Shown here piece by piece: positions 42,675 through 51,656 of a DNA stretch of 64,000 nucleotides. Position numbers and translations under genes: made by a program. The number at the start of each line of letters is the position of its first letter. The first letter of the stretch is position 1. This stretch comes from Fredericiella sp963839515 (GTDB lineage Bacteria; Chloroflexota; Anaerolineae; Caldilineales; Caldilineaceae): contig CAWIVN010000019.1 in the NCBI GenBank assembly GCA_963839515.1, positions 186,001 to 250,000 of the forward strand. The letters run 5' to 3'. The notes beneath the pieces are model-generated. The model had not been told where the DNA came from and did not search any database. It was given only the letters and a program-made list of their open reading frames with translations.

Positions 42675-42741
42675 TGCAACGAGCTCCTAGCTAGTTTGGG
42701 AATGCAGATGCGGGTACCTGCTTCTGCACTCGTAGTCGTGT

Positions 42742-44310
42742 TTACTGTCTGCTTAGCTGCCAAGGACGCCTTATCAAAGGCATAGTGAGCAAATTTCTAG
42801 CCACCACAACTTGCACGCGCGTCTGCGTATCAACGCCGGGCGCCTGCAATCGTGCGTAGACGTACTGCCCATTTGCTGAGGCTGGCACATCGGTCCATGT
42901 GAATTCAGTCGTGCCCGTACTACCACATCCTGCCATTTGTACGTTGATGCTGCCCAACTCCAGGCCCCCGGCAGCCGGGTCGCCAAGATAGAAACGGACA
43001 GCCGCTGCCGCCGGCAACTCGTTATTTCCGGCGTTGGCAACTGTCGCCTTGAAAGTCAGCGTAATGCCTTGGCTTCCCGCCAGGCTGGCGCCAGCCTTCT
43101 GTATCACACCCAGCAGCTTGAAGTCACTGGTAACCGTAATGGCCTCAGCGTAGGTGCGGAAGTTGTTGCCTATGGCAGTTAGTTCAAACGGTGGCGCAAA
43201 CGTATCGTTCGTCGTGCTTTGGTACAAGCTTCCATTGAACGAGGGATCGATGGTGCTGTACCATGCAAGGCGCTGCACAAGCCGGTTATTATCTGCCGTG
43301 TAACCCAGCTTCTCGTCCGTGCTGTTTAGCAGGAAGTCAAACGTCTGCGTCATGAAGTTGTTGACTAGCGAGGGCGGAAATCCATAGCTTTCTGGCATGA
43401 GGATGCCATATTCTGAGACGTAGAGTGGGCGATTGCGATAACCACGATCTGCCATCCACTGGCGGAACCGGACAACCTGCTCTTTGAAGAAGGCTAGATC
43501 AGCCGTTTTCTGCAGTTCGTTTGTGGTAATAACGAGACCGTCGGTCGCCTCAATCCCTGGAGGGATGTCGGCACCCCAGCAGATTGCCGGGTCCGTGTAG
43601 TAAGCACAGCTACGCTCATTCAGTATAAAGTTATGAATGGCCCAACCGTCTGCCGGCAAGTCTTCCCCATATCGCTCTCCATAGTGCAGCAGCACTTTGT
43701 CCAGATACTGGAGGCGCAGAGGTGTCGGCTGCACGATGGCGCCGGCAAAAATGCGCGCCGTCGAATCCTTTGACTTGATGTAGTAGTACAGATCGTGATA
43801 GGCATGAGCATAGGCGGCCGGCGCCATGTCGTTCTGATAGTAACGGCGGTCTGGCTCGTTGCCAATGATCCAATCAGCCCCCGGATTATCGGCGATTGCA
43901 GTATCCAGGGCACTTTTGCTCGGAGAGCTAATGTAATCACTATCGCCGACTTGCTCCAAGTTGATGACCGGCGCATAGGCGGCGCCATTAGGATGCGGCG
44001 CCATCACGTGGGCCTTATAGTCGATATACCAGCCGATGCGCAGCTGAGACAAGTTAAACTCTGATACTGGCACCTTTGCCACGTTGAGACCTATGCGGCA
44101 TATCGGCTGTTGCCCGATCATACTGGACAACAAGGGCAAGTGAAGCTGCTTGGGAAGATGCTCAGCCGGAGCACCCTGACCATCTTGTGCTCTTGCCTCA
44201 TGCACAGTTGCCAGACACAACGCGCTGGCGGCACACAGCGTCGCCAGCACCACAATCCACGAAGGTAATTTCACAGAATGGTTCACAGCTCGAGAGACAA
44301 TGAGGGACAC
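42742..44310 (-). CDS. Secreted glycoside-hydrolase-like protein with C-terminal CARDB domain
   Basis: A 522-residue exported protein (signal hydrophobic residues about 17-40, ending ARAQD). It has a clan GH-A-like TIM-barrel: acid/base candidate in WIIGNEPDRRYYQ, nucleophile candidate in LYVSEYGILMP. A C-terminal CARDB-like beta domain follows (about 400-510, FKATVANAGNNELPAAAAVRFYLGD). It is a paralog of the protein at 48965-50275, sharing PTPLRLQYLDKV/ATPLRLAYLTRI and GADIPPG. The pair are probably surface glycosidases or glycan-binding pseudo-enzymes of the same locus. CAZy family cannot be assigned by eye. Confidence 0.78.
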   Translation of the reverse strand: MSLIVSRAVNHSVKLPSWIVVLATLCAASALCLATVHEARAQDGQGAPAEHLPKQLHLPLLSSMIGQQPICRIGLNVAKVPVSEFNLSQLRIGWYIDYKAHVMAPHPNGAAYAPVINLEQVGDSDYISSPSKSALDTAIADNPGADWIIGNEPDRRYYQNDMAPAAYAHAYHDLYYYIKSKDSTARIFAGAIVQPTPLRLQYLDKVLLHYGERYGEDLPADGWAIHNFILNERSCAYYTDPAICWGADIPPGIEATDGLVITTNELQKTADLAFFKEQVVRFRQWMADRGYRNRPLYVSEYGILMPESYGFPPSLVNNFMTQTFDFLLNSTDEKLGYTADNNRLVQRLAWYSTIDPSFNGSLYQSTTNDTFAPPFELTAIGNNFRTYAEAITVTSDFKLLGVIQKAGASLAGSQGITLTFKATVANAGNNELPAAAAVRFYLGDPAAGGLELGSINVQMAGCGSTGTTEFTWTDVPASANGQYVYARLQAPGVDTQTRVQVVVARNLLTMPLIRRPWQLSRQ

Positions 44311-44316
44311 GGGTAG

Positions 44317-45823
44317 TTATCCTCCAATTACAACATATTTGGGGTCGCCATTGATCGTAACTCTGAGCTTGCCATCGCGCTTGCCATCATCGCCATCTGA
44401 TACTTTTGTGACCTGCTCCCAGGCGGCATCGTAGACAGTAGCTGATCCGCCATTTAGTATGACTGTCGTAGTACGGGTCGTATCCTGGTAAGGAGTAGTC
44501 GGCGTACCCCAGAGTGTATCGATACTAGTTGGATTGGTCCATGCTACGTAAATAGTCCGGTTCTTGGCATTATCGACGAACTGATACAGCTTTACATCCA
44601 CATCGCCGCGCACCTCGGTCACGAAACGCGCTCCGCCCAGTTCGCGGACTAGCACCTGGTAAGCGCCATAAGCAGGCTTACGAGTTACCGGACCTGACTC
44701 GCTATTGGTGACCAGCCCAGAGTCGAGCTGATACGAACCGCCTGGATCCGCGAGAGGCCACCAGGACACCATGGAAATACCTGCCGCCATGGCCTGCGTA
44801 TATAGCTGCTGCACCAGGCGAATCTGCAACGTATTGCTGCCGTAAATGCCCGCGTCTTTATTGCTGTGCCAGGACAGTTCAGTAACGATGATGGGCTTGT
44901 CGACACTATATTTTTGCATAATGCCACGTATGGCTTCGAACTTCTCTATCAAGCCTGGGCCGTCCTTGGGAAACTGCTTGGTCCAGTTCCAGCCGAAGAG
45001 TGGATAGAAATGAAAGTTCATGATGTCAAAATAAGCACCGCCGCCATCCTTTAGCACGTCCTCAAAGAACGACCGGACGAACACTCCCGGAACAGCCGAA
45101 TCAGTGAAGGAGTCATAAGCAATGCCGCCAAACACAACCTGCGCCTTTGGGTTGCCGTTCTTAATTGCCGGGTAAACCGCCTTGAGCATCTCTGCGTACT
45201 CATCACCGTGCATACCCCAACGCTCAACTGCTCCGGAGGCGCGAGCATCCGGCTCATTGTACATCTCGAAGTAGACCACCTTGGGCGAGCCGGGCGCATC
45301 GCTGACACCATCACCGTCATAGCGTTCTGCCAGCGCACCCATGAACTGCGCAAGTTCGTCCACCGACGCCTTGTCAAGCGGGCCTTGTGACCTCGTTGAT
45401 GCCCATTCAGGGTTATACTCCATCAGCAATACGATCGGCCAACACTGCTCCGCAGCAAGTTTCACTATGTTATCTGTATGTGCCCATTGGTAGTTCGCCG
45501 GCGTCGTATTCTCGGGCTCCACGAGTGACCAATCAAATGCCAAGCGCACCCAACTGGCGCCGCTTTCCATCAAATCGTTGTAGTACGGACTGCCAAAGCT
45601 AGCACCACCATACACCTGAAAGCCGCCGATTCCAGCGCTCTTCAGCGTAGTGCACGCCTCTTTTTGCGCCACTGGCACGAAGATGCTAGCTCCAACGCCA
45701 GGGACATCAGGGTCAGCTTTCGCCACCTGTGGCGACGATAAGACAGCCCCGATGGGCGCGCTGAAACACTAGAAGTACCATGAGCCAGTGTTGCGCGGTC
45801 TTCTGTAATGAACCTATTTTCAT
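44317..45823 (-). CDS. GH39/GH5-like secreted glycoside hydrolase, apparent frameshift in signal peptide
   Basis: The catalytic frame (44317-45726) shows a TIM-barrel hydrolase with the acid/base motif YFEMYNEPDA and nucleophile motif IIVTELSWHS, 240-320 residues of barrel, and a C-terminal beta region. In that frame the only early start is GTG 45726, giving no signal peptide. A better N-terminus exists in another frame: ATG 45823 gives MKIGSLQKTAQHWLM then VLLVF. Deleting one T of the TTT run (45764-45766) joins it to SAPIGAVLSSPQVAKADPD, a complete signal peptide; the total length is 3n+1. As sequenced, the protein would start at 45726 and remain cytoplasmic. It lies 9 nt downstream of the Vgb-like gene and 6 nt upstream of the GH-like paralog. 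Confidence 0.75.
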
Positions 45824-45832
45824 ATTCTTATC

Positions 45833-46966
45833 TCACTGAACACAGACTCCGGAATTACACATCAGCGACGGAACACGCAAAAAGGACGAATAGTACGGCT
45901 TGTTCCATGACACACTCTTCGCCGCACTAGAAGTCGCAACCCAGGCGCTGCCGTTGCTGTCGACCACAATGCCCCACGGTACAGCATTGGCCGTCGGCAG
46001 CGGGGTCTCCCAATCATCTACTGTCGTACCATTCATACGCGTGGTAAGGCGACCAATGCGGTTCGCCTCCGGGCGCGTATACCACAGCTCCCGTACGCCG
46101 TTGGCTTCGCGGATGTAGAGTCCCACGGGACCACCTGTGCCTTGCGGAAGATTGTACAAGTCCCAGTTGCCCAGTGTGTTAAGCGCCGACCGTCCGATCC
46201 GATTAAGACCAGAGAAGGTGACCCAGACGTTGCTCAAGCTATCGACCGCAATTTGCATCGGCGCAGCGCGAGTACCGGCTGTTGCCGCTATCCAGCGGCC
46301 ATTGCTGAGGCGATAGAGAGCTACAGAAGACTTGAACCTGGGGCCGGTAAACCACACGTCACCACCCAAGTATACTACATCTTCCAGCTCAGCGCCTTGC
46401 ATATTGACCAAGTTGCCGGCGTCATCCTGAATATCCTGGTACTCTGTAATGGCGCCAGTCGCTGGGGCCAAGCGCCCCAACTTGTCGCCTTTGCGCTCGA
46501 CAAACCAGATATACCCGCCTCCAAACGTAATGCCGGTGGGCTGGCTATCCGGCGTGGGAACACCATAGCTGGTCACGTTGCCGGATGCAATGTCTAGTTT
46601 GCCGATCTTGTTGGTTCCAAGCATGGTGAACCAGACATACCCGGCGTTTACTACCAAGTCATACGGCTCGCTGTCGTTGACGGCGTCCGCATCCACTGGG
46701 TAATAGGTGACGCTGTCGCCGGTGACCAAAGCCAGCTTATCTACGGCCGGCAGTGTGTACCAGATACGGTTTGCGCTTTCGAGAAACACGTTGTGGGGAT
46801 TGGCTTCCAGTGAGACCTCTTCAAAGATCGAGGCAGCTGGGGCTGCTTTCTCGGCGTGAGCCGTCTGGGCTGCGCCCAAGCAGATGAACCCGACGAGACA
46901 AGCAGCAGCCATCACTCCAAACTGTCGCCGGTTGACCGGGCATCCTATCCTCAGCCCCAAGCGCAT
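45833..46966 (-). CDS. Secreted Vgb-like beta-propeller, possible Tat substrate
   Basis: A 377-residue protein with a signal that starts CPVNRRQFGVMAAACLVGF, matching a twin-arginine pattern (RR-x-F), cleaved near AHAEKA. Repeated propeller blades read IWYTLPAVDKLALV, VWFTMLGTNKIGKLD, IWFVERKGDKLGRL, VWFTGPR, VWVTFSGLNRIGRS and LWYTRPEANRIGRL, as in virginiamycin B lyase and related streptogramin-lyase-type propellers. The catalytic pair of Vgb cannot be checked here, so lyase activity is not claimed. TTG 46993 with an AAGGA site is an alternative start. Leads into the glycosidase gene downstream. Confidence 0.75.
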   Translation of the reverse strand: MRLGLRIGCPVNRRQFGVMAAACLVGFICLGAAQTAHAEKAAPAASIFEEVSLEANPHNVFLESANRIWYTLPAVDKLALVTGDSVTYYPVDADAVNDSEPYDLVVNAGYVWFTMLGTNKIGKLDIASGNVTSYGVPTPDSQPTGITFGGGYIWFVERKGDKLGRLAPATGAITEYQDIQDDAGNLVNMQGAELEDVVYLGGDVWFTGPRFKSSVALYRLSNGRWIAATAGTRAAPMQIAVDSLSNVWVTFSGLNRIGRSALNTLGNWDLYNLPQGTGGPVGLYIREANGVRELWYTRPEANRIGRLTTRMNGTTVDDWETPLPTANAVPWGIVVDSNGSAWVATSSAAKSVSWNKPYYSSFLRVPSLMCNSGVCVQ

Positions 46967-47082
46967 TTGGTCAAAATACTGTTGTTCAAGCAAGTTATTG
47001 TCCTTTCACTTGCTACCGTCCTATTCTGCGGTTCAATCTGGCGGTATGGGCATCCTCGGTGGCACCGCAGACGACTTACTGC

Positions 47083-47175
47083 TTACTGACGCTCGACAAG
47101 CGCACTATAGGCGTCGATGATCAGCAGTGCATCAATGTTGATCTTGTACAGAAACAGCCAAAGTGTCCGCTTCAT
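47083..47175 (-). pseudogene. 30-codon remnant resembling a glycosyltransferase C-terminus
   Basis: A short frame ATG 47175 to TAA 47083 encodes NIDALLIIDAYSALVERQ at its end. The last 15 residues match the C-terminal GLQIIDAYRVLVERG of the GT4 glycosyltransferase at 50345 at 10 of 15 positions. It lies in the 257-nt space between the polytopic protein and the Vgb-like gene. It is most simply a leftover of a duplicated or lost glycosyltransferase; a tiny real peptide is less likely. Confidence 0.45.
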
Positions 47176-47223
47176 TATCACGCTACTGACGGGTCCAATA
47201 CAACACGTGCGAGCCGGCGCTCA

Positions 47224-48963
47224 TCAAGGAGGTGGCACAATTATCCGTGTTGTTGCCGGGCAGCTGCTCGACGTCACGGTCAGTCGCCAATCGCCGGGCG
47301 CCGTCGCTACAGGCAGGGGCATAACGGCCTCTGAGAAGAAAAGCTGTTCTGGGTGCAACAACGGATTGGGCAAGGCAACATGAATCGGCTGGCAGGCAAT
47401 TATAGTACCACCAGCGTCTACCAAAGACAAAGCAACCTGCCAGCTTGTAGGCGCCGCACCTGGAGCCTCGCCTGCGTACTGCCAAAACAGGTCTATGTGC
47501 TCGAGCCCGCCCGCGGCATGCGTTTGTGAACCAACAAAGATCAAGCCCTGCTCCATTTTAACGGAAGCCATATGCTCGGACGGCGCCTGCAGCTTGAGAA
47601 ACCAGCCTTGTGGAGAGATTGGAATGCTCAGTTCCGCATCAGCGCTGGTACTGGCAGCAAAGGGCAGATAGACCTGTTGAGAAGAGGTCGGTGTGGGTGA
47701 CACAGCCGTCAGCAGAGGACCGCTGGACGATGACGCCTCCACAGCTGTGACGTTGCTCCCTTGCTGTGGGTGGTGCCACAGGTCTATGAACTGCCCATAG
47801 GGAGACCAAGAGGGGCCGCTATTGGCAGGGTCGACAAAGGTAGGTGCGTACGGCAGAGCAAACAGCACCAGAACGAGCACCACAACAGGTCTGCCCAGGC
47901 GCTCGCCGCAACGGACATACAACTCGTCAAGCAGCATGCCAAGCAGCACAAAAAGCGACGCGCTGGCAAGAAAGAAATAGCGGCGGTGAGATAATGTTAG
48001 CGGAAAGTCATCGTTCAAGAAAGGCAGATGAAAGTTGGATGAACGAAGCAAATAGAAGCTAAGTGAGGCGATGGCAACATATAGAAGTGCGATTACCGCA
48101 CACGTACGTCCCCGCGGATGCAAGGCGACTAGGACGACCAATAACATCAACGTGACTACACCTGCAAACCAGTGGAGGAATGACCATCCCCATTGTACGT
48201 GCACAGCCTCCGTCAGGGCAACGCCGAGGATATTCGCCCCCGTCACACGATATGCATAGGCACGCAAAAGATCGGTAATGCTGGCAGCCAAATCGATAGG
48301 GAGAGAAACGTCGCGAGGAGCCTGCATAGTCACTGCGATACAGCTAAAGTACCCAAATGCAAAAACGCCTATCATGATGGCGTCACCGCGCGATCGCGTG
48401 TACCACAGACGCAACACCCAGATGGGAATCAACAGTACCAAGATGGGCGCCGTCCAAATTACGCAAAGATAGACGATGGAAATGAGTACGCGCAGCCACA
48501 CGTTATTCAGGGGCATCAGGGTGACCAGCACCGCCCACCAGGCAAGCGCCCACTGCAGATAAGTGATTGTCGTAACCGCTTCCATGTTGGGGGAAAACGC
48601 GATCAGAGCTACGACGCCCAGCCGCAACCAATCGTTGCGAATGAGCCACCGGTAATGGGGAAGTTGTAGCCAACTGATGGCGGTGGCGTTAACCGCCACC
48701 GCCATCAAGGCGTAAGTCCAGGGTGTGTAGGCATAAGGCAGCAGTGTAGCCGCCTCCGCCGCCAAACGCGGCAGCAGATGGTAATAGCCCGCATAAGGGG
48801 TGGCTATTGCCGTAAACAGGTCGCTGTTCCAAGCTGACGCAAGAAAAATGGAACCGTCTTCTGCGAAAAGCTGAAACTGTTGCAGAACCAGCCACGATCG
48901 TGCCACCAGGAGGGCGAAACACAGCAGCCAAGCAAGGCCGAATGCAGAATAGCCCCGCCGCAT
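47224..48963 (-). CDS. Polytopic GtrII/mannosyltransferase-like membrane protein
   Basis: A 579-residue protein with about eleven membrane helices over residues 1-400 (first at about 9-25) and a C-terminal extracytoplasmic beta-rich domain of about 150 residues. An acidic ED pair after the first helix (FAEDGSIFLASAW) fits GT-C-type lipid-linked-sugar transferases. The end of the protein contains WFLKLQAPSEHMASVKM and a conserved-looking EHIDLFWQY region. ATG 48963 starts one base after the upstream GH-like stop. Likely decorates the surface polymer of this locus; donor and acceptor unknown. Confidence 0.72.
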   Translation of the reverse strand: MRRGYSAFGLAWLLCFALLVARSWLVLQQFQLFAEDGSIFLASAWNSDLFTAIATPYAGYYHLLPRLAAEAATLLPYAYTPWTYALMAVAVNATAISWLQLPHYRWLIRNDWLRLGVVALIAFSPNMEAVTTITYLQWALAWWAVLVTLMPLNNVWLRVLISIVYLCVIWTAPILVLLIPIWVLRLWYTRSRGDAIMIGVFAFGYFSCIAVTMQAPRDVSLPIDLAASITDLLRAYAYRVTGANILGVALTEAVHVQWGWSFLHWFAGVVTLMLLVVLVALHPRGRTCAVIALLYVAIASLSFYLLRSSNFHLPFLNDDFPLTLSHRRYFFLASASLFVLLGMLLDELYVRCGERLGRPVVVLVLVLFALPYAPTFVDPANSGPSWSPYGQFIDLWHHPQQGSNVTAVEASSSSGPLLTAVSPTPTSSQQVYLPFAASTSADAELSIPISPQGWFLKLQAPSEHMASVKMEQGLIFVGSQTHAAGGLEHIDLFWQYAGEAPGAAPTSWQVALSLVDAGGTIIACQPIHVALPNPLLHPEQLFFSEAVMPLPVATAPGDWRLTVTSSSCPATTRIIVPPP

Positions 48964-48964
48964 T

Positions 48965-50275
48965 TTATGGCGCCGTGGTGTGCAAGGCGTCAAAGTTCTT
49001 CGTTACAAAGTCAGCAAAGAGCAGACCAGCCTTCATTGGTTGGCGTGTTGTCGTGTTGTACAGGCTCGTGTAGGTATTGAGCGCCGATACCAGCGTACCA
49101 TCCGCCTTCTGCGAGGTTGAGTCCAAGGCGAACCAAGCCCAGCGCTGCACAAGCGCACAATCATCAGCAACATAACCCAGCGTACAATCGCGTGTGTTCA
49201 AAAAGTAATCAAACGTCCATAGCATGTAATCATTGACCACTGCCTCATTGTCCAAATTGTCGTGACGGTAGAGAACACCGTATTCGGTAACGATCAATGG
49301 CAAATTCTGTTGATTGCGATCCTTCATCCACTGGCGCATGGCTCGAATCTGCCGATCGAAGATCGTGCGATTCATGTGCGTCGTGCCATCCGACTCCGTA
49401 TACGAGCCTGACTTATCAGTAAAACCGGGCGGAATGTCGGCGCCATATTCGCCGCGCACCTCGCGCAAAATAAAGGCATGCACGTTCCAGGCGTCCACGG
49501 GCATTATAGTCCCATACTGCGCCTGGTAGGAGTCCCAAATCCTGGTGAGGTAGGCCAAGCGTAAAGGGGTGGCCTGAATGACGCCGGCAATGGCGACCTT
49601 GGCGGTTGGGTCGTTATTCTTAATGATCGTGTACAGATCATGATAGGCGCGGGCATAAGTCTCTGGTAGAATCTCATCCTGTCCGACATGCACGATCTTG
49701 TCGGGCTTACATGTAACACCGTCGCTCTCAAACTCACGGCAGTCTGACCAATCTACACGATCGATCTCGTTACCAATGATCCACAAGCTGCCGGGATCGG
49801 CGCGGATAGCCGCTTCGATCGTTGCCTGATCGGGCTGATAGACGTAGTCCAGAGGTTGGGCATACGGGCAAGCTGCGCGATCGCCATGATGCCATGCGCC
49901 GCAAGCAAGTCGCTGGTGCACGCGGATCGTCTGGGCATATTCGATGCCGTTAGGCCGACTCGGCTTTTCATTTACAAACCAATTGGAATACCATCCGGCA
50001 CCGAGTTGGCTATTCCATGAATAGTTATCGATCCCGAACACTGCATTCACACCCATCCGGGTAGCGAGCAGCCGGTAATCGCGGCCGGCGAACGGAATGT
50101 AAAGGGCTTTGTCAGCAAGGTCGGAGTCCGGCTCCACGGCGTCCTGCTGCGGAGCACTATATCCAATCGAGGAGGCTTTGACGCTTGCGGGTAGAGCAAG
50201 CGACACGGTTGCGGCCAATAACAGGGCCGCTATCCATGCTATCCCTGCAAACGGAATTCGGTGCTGCAAACTCAT
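48965..50275 (-). CDS. Secreted glycoside-hydrolase-like protein, paralog of the 42742 gene
   Basis: A 436-residue exported protein: signal residues 1-35, TIM-barrel with WIIGNEIDRVDW (acid/base candidate, Asp replaces the Pro-Asp of the paralog's NEPD) and LIVTEYGVLYR (nucleophile candidate). It shares the barrel layout, the YARAYHDLYTIIK segment and the GADIPPG motif with the larger paralog but lacks the CARDB domain. ATG 50275 has ribosome site GGGAG; starts at 50308 and 50290 are in frame but weaker. Between a glycosyltransferase-like gene and GT4, so co-expressed with surface-glycan synthesis. Confidence 0.78.
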   Translation of the reverse strand: MSLQHRIPFAGIAWIAALLLAATVSLALPASVKASSIGYSAPQQDAVEPDSDLADKALYIPFAGRDYRLLATRMGVNAVFGIDNYSWNSQLGAGWYSNWFVNEKPSRPNGIEYAQTIRVHQRLACGAWHHGDRAACPYAQPLDYVYQPDQATIEAAIRADPGSLWIIGNEIDRVDWSDCREFESDGVTCKPDKIVHVGQDEILPETYARAYHDLYTIIKNNDPTAKVAIAGVIQATPLRLAYLTRIWDSYQAQYGTIMPVDAWNVHAFILREVRGEYGADIPPGFTDKSGSYTESDGTTHMNRTIFDRQIRAMRQWMKDRNQQNLPLIVTEYGVLYRHDNLDNEAVVNDYMLWTFDYFLNTRDCTLGYVADDCALVQRWAWFALDSTSQKADGTLVSALNTYTSLYNTTTRQPMKAGLLFADFVTKNFDALHTTAP

Positions 50276-50344
50276 AATTTCTCCCAACATAATACTAGGC
50301 CAGGACAATGGACAGACAATTCCGACCGTTACCGTCCTGGACGC

Positions 50345-51631
50345 TTAATCTTGCGGTACCGGCACTTTTGGCAGTAGTTCGGCTGATTTCCCGCGCTCGA
50401 CGAGCACACGGTAGGCGTCGATAATCTGCAGGCCCGCGTGTTGCCACTCAAACTGGTCGATCGCACGTTGGCGAAGACGCTCACCCATGGCACGGGCTGC
50501 AACAGGCTGATCTAGGAGGAAGAGCAGGTGCTCCAACAGGCTATCAACACTGCCGCGCTCGGCAAGTCTGGCTGACGGACCTAAATACTCACGCGCCACT
50601 GGTGTATCATAGGCCACCGTGGGTAGAGCTGCAGCCATGTAATTCAACAGCTTCCCTGCGCTCTCTGTCAGACTCAATTTGGGGGCAACTGCAACTTCGC
50701 CTAAAGCAATATGTTTAGGCGCTTGCTCATATGGGACGCGTCCGGTAAAGATCACTCGATCACGCACACCCAGTTCAGCTGCCTTGGCTTGATAGGTGTC
50801 AACGCCAGGGAAGCCCATTAACAGTAGATAGACATCCGGGCGCACGTCACGCAAGCGCTGCATTACCTGAAGAAGGTGCGTCGTACCCTGGTACTCGGCG
50901 AGCAGCCCCAGATAAACTATCAACCGGGCATGCTCCGGAATACTCCACCGCTGCCGAATTGCTGCCAGTTCCGCCGGATCAAACGTGCTGGCAGGGCGAA
51001 ATTCGCGCGTGTTTACGCAGTCCGGCAAGGGTCGAATCTGCTCGGGTGAACAGCCGAATTCATCGGTCAGCACTTGCTGTGCATTGCTGGAACTTGTAAA
51101 GATGATTGGTGAAGAGCTGTCGATCCGGCGTTCCAGCCTGCGCAACGGAGGATAGAATCTGCTGTCGCGACTCAAGAACTTGTGGTCTATCATCTCTTCG
51201 GTCAAACTGCCCTGGAAATCGAACAGAACAGGTATTCGAAACAGCCCGCCCAGCACCTGTCCGATCAAAGCGCCTTCGTGCAGGTGCGCATGGATTATAT
51301 CGAAGTGGTTGCGGGATAGCAGGGTCAACGTCTTCACACCCAACAGTGCGTCAAAACCGATCTTATGCCGGCTTGAGCCAACTTCATAGTGTTGGCGCCA
51401 GGGAATGGGAAGCGTTCGACGAATGTCCAGATCAGGCAGGTCGCGACCATTGGCATAGGTGACGATGGTCACGCGCTGCCCAAGCTGTTGCAGAATACGA
51501 GCTTCTTCTACTATACGAACATGACAACCATAATCCGCAAAGAAGCTGGTCGGGGCTATCATCAAAATGCGATAGTTGCGTGCCGGCTTACCTAACTGTA
51601 ACGGTTCAGGCATATGTCGATTGTAGCCCAT
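50345..51631 (-). CDS. GT4-type glycosyltransferase
   Basis: A 428-residue GT-B enzyme with RILMIAPTSFFADYGCHVRI at the N-domain. The C-domain has RLIVYLGLLAEYQGTTHLLQ and the donor-binding motif APKLSLTESAGKLLNYMAAALPTVAYDT, with the E(x7)E-type pattern replaced by ES...K. It builds glycosidic bonds on a lipid-linked or polysaccharide acceptor in the cytoplasm. Start choice (51631, or 51613) is uncertain; a TTG at 51649 is also in frame. It follows the flippase gene by about 25 nt. Confidence 0.88.
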   Translation of the reverse strand: MGYNRHMPEPLQLGKPARNYRILMIAPTSFFADYGCHVRIVEEARILQQLGQRVTIVTYANGRDLPDLDIRRTLPIPWRQHYEVGSSRHKIGFDALLGVKTLTLLSRNHFDIIHAHLHEGALIGQVLGGLFRIPVLFDFQGSLTEEMIDHKFLSRDSRFYPPLRRLERRIDSSSPIIFTSSSNAQQVLTDEFGCSPEQIRPLPDCVNTREFRPASTFDPAELAAIRQRWSIPEHARLIVYLGLLAEYQGTTHLLQVMQRLRDVRPDVYLLLMGFPGVDTYQAKAAELGVRDRVIFTGRVPYEQAPKHIALGEVAVAPKLSLTESAGKLLNYMAAALPTVAYDTPVAREYLGPSARLAERGSVDSLLEHLLFLLDQPVAARAMGERLRQRAIDQFEWQHAGLQIIDAYRVLVERGKSAELLPKVPVPQD

Positions 51632-51656
51632 ACCGCGCGACGTTAACAAATCGCGG

